NCBI GenBank assembly: GCA_002841395.1 | Contig: PGZM01000012.1 | Coordinates: 1 to 64,000 of the forward strand | Direction of reading: 5' to 3' | Length of the DNA stretch: 64,000 nt | Origin: Firmicutes bacterium HGW-Firmicutes-9 | Lineage (GTDB): Bacteria > Bacillota > Clostridia > Christensenellales > CAG-138 | Shown here: positions 8,934 through 17,761 of the stretch, piece by piece | How the letters are laid out: each line of letters begins with the position of its first letter | How positions within the stretch are numbered: the first letter of the stretch is position 1 | Translations under genes and position numbers: made by a program | Notes under the pieces: generated by a model | What the model saw: only the letters and a program-made list of their open reading frames with translations | What the model was told of the DNA's origin: nothing | The model's database searches: none

Positions 8934-10154
8934 ATGCGAAAGACCATTACGGCGAAGCAAGCGGCATTTTTGCTGCCGCTGTTTCTGCTTCTGGCCGTGT
9001 TCGCGCTCTATCCAATCGTCTCGTCTGCCATCTATTCGCTCTTTGATTACCGGACAAACGACCAGCAAGTTGCCGGACTCTACACGAGCGGAAACTTTAA
9101 CGCGCCGCTCTTTACCGAGGACTGCGGCTATATCAATTGGTTTTTGGAAGATGACATCACGCTTCTGAGTGAGGCGGATCAGGAGGAGCTGCGCGCCGTG
9201 ATGGAGCAGGTGGACACGCTCTCCGCGCAATACGCCGAGCTGACAGATGTGACCAAGATTTCCAAAGCCGAGGCAACGCAGATAACCTCTGACGTTGAAC
9301 AGATCAGAACCATCATACAGGCCGTGTATGCGCGAAACGCGGATGTTTCGTTTTACAACGGCTGGGATAAACTCAATACGATTTTTACAGAGATGGACAG
9401 CTGCCTGATCAACAGCAACTTCACAGGACTGGCTGCCTACGGAAAACTTTTGAGCGACACACGCTTCTTCCGTTCCTTGCGGAGCACGGCGATCTTCACT
9501 GTGATCTCCGTCTCGCTGGAGCTGGTATTTGGCATGGCGCTCGCACTGATTATGAATCAAGCGATCAAGGGCATCGGCGGCATTCGAACGACCGCACTGA
9601 TCCCCTGGGCGATTCCAACCGCCGTCTCCGCGCTCATGTGGAGCTATATGTATGACGGCAGCAGCGGAGTCGTTGCAAAGATCTTTACCGATATCGGGCT
9701 CATCGCCTCTCCGGAGCTGATGCTGCTCTCCGCAAGCGGCGCGATGACCGCGGCTATATTGGCGGACGTTTGGAAAACCACGCCATATATGGCGCTGCTG
9801 CTCTTGGCGGGGTTGCAAATCATCGACAAAGTGCTCTATGAAAGCGCAAAGATCGACGGTGCGGGACCTGTTAAGACGTTCTTCAGAATTACGCTTCCGC
9901 TGCTCAAACCGTCTTTGCTGGTTGCGCTTTTGTTCCGAACGCTGGACGCGTTCCGCGTGTACGACCTCATCGCCGTGCTGACGGGCGGCGCACAAGGAAC
10001 CGAAACGCTCTCCATCTATGCGTATAAGCTCATGATTGCGCAAAACAATTATGGCTACGGCGCGGTGGTCGTGCTGACCATGGCGTTGTGCGTCGGCATC
10101 ATTGCGTTTGTGTTTGTAAAGGTGCTCGGCGCCGAAATCGTGAAGGATGATTGA
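8934..10154 (+). CDS. Sugar ABC transporter permease (MalF-like)
   Basis: The ATG at 8934 follows AAAGGGAGG at 8919-8927; an in-frame TTG at 8916 overlaps that site and is less likely. It is an integral membrane protein whose C-terminal half carries the binding-protein-dependent permease core and the EAA loop (LYESAKIDGAGPVKTFFRITLPLL). Unusually, about 110 polar, partly coiled-coil residues (about 40-150) lie between the first membrane helix and the second, so the protein (406 aa) is longer than ordinary family members of about 300. It pairs with the MalG-like permease 16 bases downstream. Confidence 0.9.
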   Translation: MRKTITAKQAAFLLPLFLLLAVFALYPIVSSAIYSLFDYRTNDQQVAGLYTSGNFNAPLFTEDCGYINWFLEDDITLLSEADQEELRAVMEQVDTLSAQYAELTDVTKISKAEATQITSDVEQIRTIIQAVYARNADVSFYNGWDKLNTIFTEMDSCLINSNFTGLAAYGKLLSDTRFFRSLRSTAIFTVISVSLELVFGMALALIMNQAIKGIGGIRTTALIPWAIPTAVSALMWSYMYDGSSGVVAKIFTDIGLIASPELMLLSASGAMTAAILADVWKTTPYMALLLLAGLQIIDKVLYESAKIDGAGPVKTFFRITLPLLKPSLLVALLFRTLDAFRVYDLIAVLTGGAQGTETLSIYAYKLMIAQNNYGYGAVVVLTMALCVGIIAFVFVKVLGAEIVKDD

Positions 10155-10169
10155 GGGGAGGGAAAGCGT

Positions 10170-11000
10170 ATGAAAACCAAACGACTGACAAAAATCACTT
10201 CAACCATCATAATCGTTGCGTTTCTCGCGGTGATGGTGTTTCCGTTTTTCTGGATTCTCATCACGTCCTTCAAACCATCCAGTGAGATCTTCGGCAAGGA
10301 CACCGCATTTAACATCATCGCCAACGATCCGACGCTGATCAACTATAAAGCGGTGCTGGACAAAGGCATCCTCAATTCGGTCAAAAACAGCTTTATCGTT
10401 GCAATCGTGACGACCATCTACGTTGTTTGTGTCGCAACCCTCAGCGCGTATATTCTTGCGCGTGTCCGCTTCAAGGGAAAGGGACTTGTGCTGGGGTTGA
10501 TTTTGAGTGTTTCCATGTTCCCGCAGATGGTTGTTGTTGGTCCGATCTTCAATATGTTTTACAAATTAAACATGCTCAACAGCTATTTTGTGACGCTTGC
10601 CTATTCCTCTATTACGCTTCCGGCAGCGGTTTGGATTATGGTTGCGCATTTCAAGCGAATACCGCTTTCCATCGAGGAGGCGGCGAGTATTGACGGCTGT
10701 TCACAGTGGCAAACGCTCTGGAAGGTGATTTTCCCGATTGCGCTGCCGGGCGTTTTCACGAGCGCGATCATGACGTTTATCGCCGCATGGAACGAATATT
10801 TGCTGACAATGACGCTCAATTCAGACAAGCAGTTTCAAACGGTGCCGGTGGCCATCAACGCGCTGCGCACGCAGTTCTCGATTCTTTGGGGTGAAATCAC
10901 GGCCGCAACCGTTGTGGTCGTCATCCCGACGCTGATCATCGTATTGCTGTTCCAAAAACAGATCGTATCCGGCATGACGTCCGGCGCGGTCAAAGAATAA
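10170..11000 (+). CDS. Sugar ABC transporter permease (MalG-like)
   Basis: A 276-aa membrane protein with about six helices and the EAA loop near residues 170-190 (IEEAASIDGCSQWQTLWKVIFPIALPG is split over this region), the contact site for the ATPase. GGGGAGGGAAAG precedes the ATG. It is the second permease of the importer. No ATPase gene is present in the operon, so a shared MsmK-type ATPase encoded elsewhere is probably used, as in many Gram-positive carbohydrate importers. Confidence 0.9.
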   Translation: MKTKRLTKITSTIIIVAFLAVMVFPFFWILITSFKPSSEIFGKDTAFNIIANDPTLINYKAVLDKGILNSVKNSFIVAIVTTIYVVCVATLSAYILARVRFKGKGLVLGLILSVSMFPQMVVVGPIFNMFYKLNMLNSYFVTLAYSSITLPAAVWIMVAHFKRIPLSIEEAASIDGCSQWQTLWKVIFPIALPGVFTSAIMTFIAAWNEYLLTMTLNSDKQFQTVPVAINALRTQFSILWGEITAATVVVVIPTLIIVLLFQKQIVSGMTSGAVKE

Positions 11001-11081
11001 CGACGCATAGCGCGCGAGTCTATGCCGCCAAAATGAAAAATATCCCGGATTGGTTCCGGAATAGTCAAGGAGTACACTGGG

Positions 11082-13979
11082 TTGAATGAACTGGAGTTTG
11101 TAACAAGAGGATATCGCGCGGAAACGCAGGCGCACGATGAAACGCTGTTTCACTGCGCAAACGGGTATTTGGGCGTACGCGGGTGCCTGGAAGAGGGAGC
11201 GGAACATGGGAGCGTCTCCATTCGGGGCACCTATATCAATGGGTTTTCGGAAGACGAGGAGATCTGCTATGGCGAGCGGCTCTATGGCTTTCCGCAGACC
11301 AAACAGGTGATGGTGAATCTGCCGGATGCGCAGAGTGTTCGCCTTTGGGCGGGCGGCGTTATTGTTCGCGCCTGGGAACCGAACGCCGGGCAAATGACAC
11401 GAACGCTGGATTTTGCCAACGGGACGACAGAGCGATCGTTTCTGTTTCATACCGGGCAGGGCACGCTGAAAATCAAGGTAACCCGCATGACAAGCTTTCT
11501 GCAAAAAGAGCTGTTTATCCTGCGCTATGCGATAACGTCGATGGACTATTCCGGGGAAATCCAGCTGGATTCTATGCTGAACGGGGACGTAACAAATTTC
11601 AGCGATCCAAACGATCCGCGCGTTGCAGCGGACTGCAAAGCAAAGCTTTTGATTACAGATCGGCTGATGAAAAACGGCTGCATGGGCATGCGGGTATCTA
11701 CCATTTCCAGCAAGCGCGCGCTTGGTTGCGCCGTGGTGCACGATATTGATCAAGCGGTACCGGGGCTGTTCGGGCAGGGCAATCTGCTTGCCGCGCGGTA
11801 TATTCGCAAGATTTCGCCGGGTGAGACGACAATACTCACAAAGTATTGCGCGTACACCGACGCTGCCGATAAACCGGACTTGCTAGCAGCCGCATGCAAA
11901 ATCGCAAAAGATGCGCGCGAAAAAGGATATGAATACTGGGCGCGTGAGCAAAGAGTGTATTTAGATTCATTCTGGGCGCATTCGCGCGTTCGCATTGATT
12001 CGAAAGCGCCGATGCAAGCGTATCTGGACTATTGCGAGTATGAGCTTCTCTGCGCGGCGGGGCAAAACGGGCGGAGCAGCGTCGCGGCGAAGGGATTAAG
12101 CGGAGAAGGCTACGAGGGTCATTATTTCTGGGATTGCGAAACGTATGTGTTTCCCTTCTTCCTTTCCACCGCGCCTGAGATGGCAAAAAATCTGTTGGAA
12201 TATCGCTATCAGCATTTGGATGCTGCGCGTGAGCATGCGCGGCTTCTTGGTCATGAGCGCGGGGCACTCTACCCCTGGCGAACGATTACAGGGTCAGAGT
12301 GCTCATCGTATTATCCATCCGGATCGGCGCAGTATCACATCAACGCGGATATCGCGCACGCGTTTTCACAATATTGGTGCGCGACGCTGGACAAAAGCTA
12401 TTTGCCCAGCATTTGCGAGGTTTTGGTGGAGACCGCGCGGCTGTTCCTCGACGTTGGGCACTGGAAGGACGGTCAGTTCCGGATTGACGGCGTGACCGGG
12501 CCGGATGAATATACCTGCATTGTGAACAACAACTATTACACAAACGCAGGCGCAGCCGCTACATTTTTAGCGGCGCAGGAACTTTGCGCGATGCTATCGG
12601 ACATCGGCGGATTTGATGCGCTCCAAAAGAAAACTGGCGTAACGGAAGTTGAACTCGCTGCGTTCACCGCAGCGGGTAATGCGATGTATCTGCCGATGGA
12701 CGATCAACTCGGAATCTGCAAGCAGGACGATAGTTTTCTGAACAAAAAGCGCTGGGAGATAGACGAGATTCCGGAAGAGAATTTTCCGCTATTGATGCAT
12801 TATCATCCGCTCTATATCAACCGCTGCCAAATCTGTAAACAGGCGGATACCGTGCTCGCGCATTTTCTCTACCACGAAGAGTCTCCGCTCGTCATGCGAA
12901 AAAGCTATGCGTATTATGAGCAGATTACAACACACGATTCAAGTCTGTCTGCATGCGTGTTCTCCATGATGGCGGCGCGGTTAGGCGACTGCGCCAAGGC
13001 GATGGACTATTTTAACGCAACGGTTGGGATCGACTTGAACGACCAAAGCGGCAATACGCGCGATGGATTGCATATCGCAAACACAGGCGGAGCATATCTT
13101 TCCATCATCGCCGGATTCGGCGGGCTACGCATAGACAAACATGGTCTCCGGATTTTTCCGCTGCTGCCAAATGGGTGGGAGAGCTATTCGTTTGCCACGG
13201 TGTATCGCGGCAGTCGGATGCTTGTTTCGGTTAATCAAAATGGCTGTATGCTGCGTTTGCTGGAAGGCGCAGAAGTCGAAATCAAGGTGTTCGATCGACT
13301 GATAAACGTAACGAACGCGGAAAGACAGATTGATCGTCCGGTGCGCGCGGTCATTTTTGATTTGGACGGGGTGATCACGGATACGGCTCGATATCATTTT
13401 GAAGCCTGGAAAAGAATTGCAAACGAGCTTAGAATTCCATTTGACGAAGGGAAGAACGAGCTATTCAAAGGTGTGTCCCGTTCGGAATGCATGACATTGC
13501 TCCTGCAGATGGGTCAGCGAGAAATGTCCGTGCAGGAAACAGAAATGTGGCTCGACCGGAAGAACGCATATTATCTGGAAGCGTTGCAGTCGCTTTCCCC
13601 AAACGACGTATTGCCGGGTATTTCGGAGACCCTCGCATTTTTGCGCGAGAGAGGTGTTCCGATTGCGGTGTTCTCATCCAGCAAAAACGCAGATTTTATC
13701 CTGAATCGGATTGGACTGGATGGCGCGTTTGACGGCATTGTTGCGGGAAACGATATCACCCACTCCAAACCGCACTTTGAAGGATATCTGCTTGCTGCGG
13801 AGAGAATCGGGATCGATCCTAGGCTTTGCGTGATGGTTGAGGACGCAGCGGCGGGACTTGCGGGAGCAAGCGCGCTCTCCATGCGGACAATTGCGATAGG
13901 GACAAACTATGTGTCGGACTTTCATTTGTCCGATACGCGAGCGTTGCCTGAATTGATTGGGAAGATACTATCGGAATAA
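11082..13979 (+). CDS. GH65 disaccharide phosphorylase fused to beta-phosphoglucomutase
   Basis: A TTG start at 11082 follows CAAGGAG. Residues 1 to about 745 form a family 65 glycoside hydrolase/phosphorylase: GHYFWDCETYVFPF, WRTITGSE and GPDEY, whose Glu476 sits where the family's catalytic acid does. Residues about 753-965 are a HAD-fold beta-phosphoglucomutase: FDLDGVITD with Asp760 and Asp762, then the VFSSSKN and VEDAAAG motifs. The first half would split an alpha-glucobiose with phosphate to beta-glucose-1-phosphate and glucose; the second would convert the product to glucose-6-phosphate. The two activities are usually separate neighbouring genes; here they are joined. Maltose, trehalose, kojibiose or nigerose are all possible substrates. 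Confidence 0.9.
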   Translation: MNELEFVTRGYRAETQAHDETLFHCANGYLGVRGCLEEGAEHGSVSIRGTYINGFSEDEEICYGERLYGFPQTKQVMVNLPDAQSVRLWAGGVIVRAWEPNAGQMTRTLDFANGTTERSFLFHTGQGTLKIKVTRMTSFLQKELFILRYAITSMDYSGEIQLDSMLNGDVTNFSDPNDPRVAADCKAKLLITDRLMKNGCMGMRVSTISSKRALGCAVVHDIDQAVPGLFGQGNLLAARYIRKISPGETTILTKYCAYTDAADKPDLLAAACKIAKDAREKGYEYWAREQRVYLDSFWAHSRVRIDSKAPMQAYLDYCEYELLCAAGQNGRSSVAAKGLSGEGYEGHYFWDCETYVFPFFLSTAPEMAKNLLEYRYQHLDAAREHARLLGHERGALYPWRTITGSECSSYYPSGSAQYHINADIAHAFSQYWCATLDKSYLPSICEVLVETARLFLDVGHWKDGQFRIDGVTGPDEYTCIVNNNYYTNAGAAATFLAAQELCAMLSDIGGFDALQKKTGVTEVELAAFTAAGNAMYLPMDDQLGICKQDDSFLNKKRWEIDEIPEENFPLLMHYHPLYINRCQICKQADTVLAHFLYHEESPLVMRKSYAYYEQITTHDSSLSACVFSMMAARLGDCAKAMDYFNATVGIDLNDQSGNTRDGLHIANTGGAYLSIIAGFGGLRIDKHGLRIFPLLPNGWESYSFATVYRGSRMLVSVNQNGCMLRLLEGAEVEIKVFDRLINVTNAERQIDRPVRAVIFDLDGVITDTARYHFEAWKRIANELRIPFDEGKNELFKGVSRSECMTLLLQMGQREMSVQETEMWLDRKNAYYLEALQSLSPNDVLPGISETLAFLRERGVPIAVFSSSKNADFILNRIGLDGAFDGIVAGNDITHSKPHFEGYLLAAERIGIDPRLCVMVEDAAAGLAGASALSMRTIAIGTNYVSDFHLSDTRALPELIGKILSE

Positions 13980-14081
13980 TATCGGGTGAGGTGTGTATGA
14001 TCAACGCACCCGGCTCTGCAATAGATAGCAGCCTCGCTGCAAAGAAAAAAGCAGCATTTCTTGGCAAAACTTGAGAATAAT

Positions 14082-14174
14082 AGCAAACAAAAACGGTCAC
14101 CTAAATGGCGACCGTTTTGTCTTGGTTAACCCTCAGGAAGGGATACAACTTCGCGAATCATGGGGGTGGGTGCA
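14082..14174 (+). repeat. Intergenic repeat copy B with terminator-like hairpin
   Basis: The segment starts AGCAAACAAAAACGG, forms a hairpin (about 14091-14118, one mismatch) ending in TTTTGT, and continues through CCCTCA..GAAG.GATACAA to GCGAATCA and GGGGGTGGGTGCA. Copy C at 33748-33841 matches over this whole length, and copy A near 5971 over the first half. It lies about 100 bases after the GH65 stop and may terminate that operon, but conservation beyond the hairpin suggests a dispersed repeat. Confidence 0.7.
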
Positions 14175-14229
14175 AGTCTTATGACAGGTTTTGTGGTGTT
14201 TTGATTCTTTACAGTTATTAGGTTTCCCG

Positions 14230-14985
14230 CTAATCGTTTTTCGCCGGGTTGGGTAGTGAACGAAACATATCCAACCGCTTATTTCGATATTCTGTAGGAT
14301 TATGGCCCGTGAGTTTCCGAAAGACGGAAGAAAAATGTGCGCTGCTGCTGAAACCAAGCGAGCTTGCGATTGTGGTCATCGATTCACTGGTATAAAGAAG
14401 TAGCATCTTCGATTCATCGATTTTTCGTTCGGCTATATACTGATATAGCGTTTTCCCCGTTTCCCGTCGAAACAAAGTGGTCAGATATTGCGGGGTAAGG
14501 CCAACGTTCTTTGCGACTTCGTTGAGCGTAAGCTGCGTATACAGCTTCTGATCGATGTATTTTACACTCTTCTCAATATGGAAAGAATACAGCTCGAGGC
14601 GTTTTCGCGTTGAAAGCTCAAAGAATGTTTCCGCCAATTCCGTGTAGAACTTCTTTGCCTGCGATCTTGTTTTCACACTGCTGATCTGATTGATGTAGTA
14701 ATCAGAACTATTGTAAACCAGCTCGTTGTCAACGTTGTTGCTCAAAAGATATTCGCAAAAATAGAAGCAGTCGTTTACGAGCGTATAGTGCAGATTCGTT
14801 AGGTCGCTGTCATTCAATACGCCTTGCTCACCATTGAGTTTAGAGAAGAAGAGATCTACTTTGCTCTCTATCGAATCGCTTCCGCTTTGTGCGGCGTAAA
14901 ACGCGCCCATGATGTTTTCGCGTGTCGGATGATGAAATCCGCTGACCCTGTTGTTGTAGATATAGCGATAGAACTCACGTTTCAT
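14230..14985 (-). CDS. AraC-family transcriptional regulator
   Basis: A 251-aa protein with a C-terminal AraC DNA-binding domain at about residues 150-245: LTLNEVAKNVGLTPQYLTTLFRRE for the first helix-turn-helix and TTIASSLGFSSSAHFSSVFRK for the second. The N-terminal part is all-helical in appearance with no named domain. GGGGAGCG precedes the ATG. It is divergent from the kinase/flavoprotein operon that starts at 15138, with an AT-rich 152-base interval, and most likely regulates it. Confidence 0.85.
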   Translation of the reverse strand: MKREFYRYIYNNRVSGFHHPTRENIMGAFYAAQSGSDSIESKVDLFFSKLNGEQGVLNDSDLTNLHYTLVNDCFYFCEYLLSNNVDNELVYNSSDYYINQISSVKTRSQAKKFYTELAETFFELSTRKRLELYSFHIEKSVKYIDQKLYTQLTLNEVAKNVGLTPQYLTTLFRRETGKTLYQYIAERKIDESKMLLLYTSESMTTIASSLGFSSSAHFSSVFRKLTGHNPTEYRNKRLDMFRSLPNPAKND

Positions 14986-15137
14986 AAGCGCTCCCCAAGC
15001 ATGTAGTATTAATAATTATAAGATTATCTTAAAAATATGTAAATCCACTGTCGCAAATATTGTAAATTCAATAAGAATTCACCTTTCATCTTTTTTATCG
15101 ATTTCAAGAACAAAATTAAATACAGGGGGAAGACATC

Positions 15138-15992
15138 GTGACAAATGAAGAACTGATTCGGAACGTAGATCTTTCGAAACCAAATTTTCGCGCGCGTTCA
15201 TCCGAAGTTTACGACGTTGGGGATAACAAGGTGATTAAGCTGTATTTCGAGGATGCGGACGATTGCAACGTAAACCGAGAATACCTGAACACGACGGTCG
15301 CGTTCCAGAAGGACTGCACAGCGATGGAATGTTTTGGAAAGGTGAGAATTGATGGCAGGAATGGGTTGATGCTCCGAAAGATGAACGGGCGCTCGCTCAC
15401 GAGCATGCCTGAACAAGACCCGTTGATTCTTTTTCGAGCGGGGGAAATTCTGGCTCAGCTTCATTCAAAGGTGCATGAACAGTGCTCTCATGAGCTTGTG
15501 GATGTGCGGGTTGCTGCGCTCGAAGCGCTGGAAAACAGCGTGGCGGCTTCGTTTTTATCAGATGCGGACCGGAAGAAGTTAGTAGACTATATAAAACTAT
15601 TGCCTGAATCGGACAATATCATCCATCTGGACTTTCATACCGACAACATACTCTGTGACAGGGAAAGCTACTACGTGATTGATTGGATGACGGCCAATCG
15701 GGGGAACCCGCTCGTGGAGGTTTCCATGATGAACTTTCTTCTTCACGACGCAGAATTGTTTCCGGGAAGCTCCAAAGTCAAGATTTTTCTGATGCAACTT
15801 GTTCGAATCGGCATCTATAACAGCTACATCAAAAATTATGAGAAGATTACCGGCAGAAAACGAGAAGACAGCAGACAATGGGACATCATCGCCTATATTC
15901 TGCGGCTCTGCATATGGAAAATTGAATCTGAGCGCGAAGATCTACAGCAGAAAATCCGAAAATTTGTGAACGAGATACCATCTGAACTATGA
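15138..15992 (+). CDS. APH-fold small-molecule kinase
   Basis: The start is GTG at 15138 behind AGGGGGAA. The protein (284 aa) has the aminoglycoside phosphotransferase fold: the catalytic loop HLDFHTDN at residues 163-170 with Asp165 as base, and the metal-binding Asp182 in YVIDWM. Family members phosphorylate hydroxyls of aminoglycosides, choline, homoserine, fructosamines and other small molecules. Its stop overlaps the next gene by 4 bases, and three GlpA/GlpB/DUF1667-type redox genes follow, so I infer it phosphorylates a polyol or similar compound that the redox proteins then oxidise. A resistance function is unlikely in this context. Confidence 0.75.
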   Translation: MTNEELIRNVDLSKPNFRARSSEVYDVGDNKVIKLYFEDADDCNVNREYLNTTVAFQKDCTAMECFGKVRIDGRNGLMLRKMNGRSLTSMPEQDPLILFRAGEILAQLHSKVHEQCSHELVDVRVAALEALENSVAASFLSDADRKKLVDYIKLLPESDNIIHLDFHTDNILCDRESYYVIDWMTANRGNPLVEVSMMNFLLHDAELFPGSSKVKIFLMQLVRIGIYNSYIKNYEKITGRKREDSRQWDIIAYILRLCIWKIESEREDLQQKIRKFVNEIPSEL

Positions 15993-17761
15993 GCAGCTTT
16001 AAGAAAAAACAGAAGAAAATAGCGGCGCTATCCAAAAGCATCACCGTAAGCGAAGAACGCGGATGCATTGTGTTGCGTGGTGAAGCGGACGACTGGAGCA
16101 CCGTGGTCAAAGCGGGCAGGATAGCTGTCGATCGAAAGAAGTACTACGGGGTTGTCAACAACATCCGACTCAAAGGCTTTGAACAATCAATCCGATTGCC
16201 GGCAGAGCACGACGATTGCTACGATGGCGCAAAGCCGGACGTGTTGATCATTGGCGGAGGTTTGGTTGGTTGTGCTGCCGCGCGCGAACTTGCGCGGTAT
16301 CGTCTGGATGTGATGCTCGTGGAAAAGGGTTCGGACGTTGCGGCTGGGCAGTCATCCCGTAACGGCGGAGCCGTTCATGTCGGCATCAACTATTCGCCTT
16401 CGTCGCAAAAGCACAGGTATAATCACGAAGGCAACAAAATGTTTACACAGCTCGCGGCCGACCTCGACTTTCCGTTCGAACGGACAGGACACCTGATGCT
16501 GATTGGAGCAAAATGGGAAAAAATCCTGATCAACGTACTGTTGTTAAACGCAAAGCGTCTTAAGATTGATGGTGCACGCTACGTCAACCGGTCAGAACTG
16601 CTCGAAATCGAACCGTATGCGCCGTCCTGGGCATATGGCGCGCTGTATATGCCGTCGGGCGGGTTTACGTCGCCATACAAGATGACCGTCGCGCTCGCGG
16701 AAAATGCAGTAGCAAACGGCGCAAAGATCTGCCTGAATACCGCAGTTCTTGGGATGGAGACCGAAGATGGGCGCATTCGCTCTGTGCAGACGAATCGCGG
16801 GAGAATCATTCCGAGAATTGTGATCAACGCATCGGGCGTATATGCCGATGTAATCGCAGAAATGGCGGGGGATCGGACGTTTACGATTCATCCGCGAAAA
16901 GGGACGGATATCGTCCTCGATAAAAAAGTCGGGCGGTATATTCGTACCACAGAAGTCAAGTCGCCAATCACGGTTATCGGCGACGGGCAAAAGCTGAGCC
17001 TGAAGAAACGCATCGAGATGATCCGATTCGCGTTGTCGCACGAGAACACCAGTAAGGGTGTTGCTGTGATTCATACCGTGGACAAGAACATGATCATTGG
17101 CCCGAACAACTTGGAAACTCCTGATCGGGAGGATATTACAACGGATCGTGAAACGACAGAAATGATCATCCGCGAGCAGATGCAAGCGGCGCAGCAGATT
17201 GCTTCTTCTGATGTGATCGCCTACTTTTCCGGTGTGCGATCGCCTACCTATGAAGAGGATTTTCAGGTACGAAAGGGAATATTCTGCGAAAACATCCTGG
17301 AAGCAGCTGGAATACAGTCTCCGGGTGCCACTGCGGCGCCAGCCATTGCAAAGGATCTTGCTCGATGGACTGTTGAATATCTGGAACAATCGGGACCCGT
17401 CGAAAAAAACACGGCGTTTCAACCGATTCGGAAAGGAGTTCCGCATCTTAATGAGATGAGTGAGTCGGAGCGGGATGCGCTTATCAAGCAGAACCCGGAT
17501 TATGGACAGATCGTATGCCGCTGCGAGGAGATTTCCAAGGGCGAAATTCTGGATGCGTTGCGTTCACCATTGCCGGTCTACACGTTGGATGCGGTCAAAC
17601 GCCGTTGTCGTCCTGGAATGGGCCGGTGTCAAGGCGCGTTTTGTTCGCCAAGTGTCTTGCAAATTCTCGCCGAGAAACGTGACTGTTCCGTGGAGGAAAT
17701 CCGCAAGAGCGGCGAACAAAGTACAATCTTGTTGGAAAAAACAAAGGGAAAATCGGTATGA
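15989..17761 (+). CDS. FAD-dependent oxidoreductase, GlpA-like, with BON-like and BFD-like domains
   Basis: 590 aa. The first 80 residues resemble a small BON-like domain (SITVSEERGCIVLRG...GVVNNI). The Rossmann FAD motif VLIIGGGLVGCAAARELA follows at about 85-102 and a DAO-type oxidoreductase fold runs to about 460. The C-terminus holds a [2Fe-2S]-binding BFD-like domain with CRCEE (Cys510, Cys512) and CRPGMGRCQGAFC. This is the layout of anaerobic glycerol-3-phosphate dehydrogenase subunit A and relatives. It overlaps both neighbours by 4 bases (ATGA), so the products are probably made together as a complex. Confidence 0.85.
   Translation: MSSFKKKQKKIAALSKSITVSEERGCIVLRGEADDWSTVVKAGRIAVDRKKYYGVVNNIRLKGFEQSIRLPAEHDDCYDGAKPDVLIIGGGLVGCAAARELARYRLDVMLVEKGSDVAAGQSSRNGGAVHVGINYSPSSQKHRYNHEGNKMFTQLAADLDFPFERTGHLMLIGAKWEKILINVLLLNAKRLKIDGARYVNRSELLEIEPYAPSWAYGALYMPSGGFTSPYKMTVALAENAVANGAKICLNTAVLGMETEDGRIRSVQTNRGRIIPRIVINASGVYADVIAEMAGDRTFTIHPRKGTDIVLDKKVGRYIRTTEVKSPITVIGDGQKLSLKKRIEMIRFALSHENTSKGVAVIHTVDKNMIIGPNNLETPDREDITTDRETTEMIIREQMQAAQQIASSDVIAYFSGVRSPTYEEDFQVRKGIFCENILEAAGIQSPGATAAPAIAKDLARWTVEYLEQSGPVEKNTAFQPIRKGVPHLNEMSESERDALIKQNPDYGQIVCRCEEISKGEILDALRSPLPVYTLDAVKRRCRPGMGRCQGAFCSPSVLQILAEKRDCSVEEIRKSGEQSTILLEKTKGKSV

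Noticed and set aside
8844..10043. Minus-strand open frame of 399 codons
   Set aside because: Antisense to the MalF-like permease and full of charged low-order sequence; no domain or start site.
10821..11753. Minus-strand open frame of 310 codons
   Set aside because: Crosses the ends of two real plus-strand genes; no signal for translation.
16592..17446. Minus-strand open frame of 284 codons
   Set aside because: Antisense to the GlpA-like flavoprotein, which has clear motifs through the same bases.
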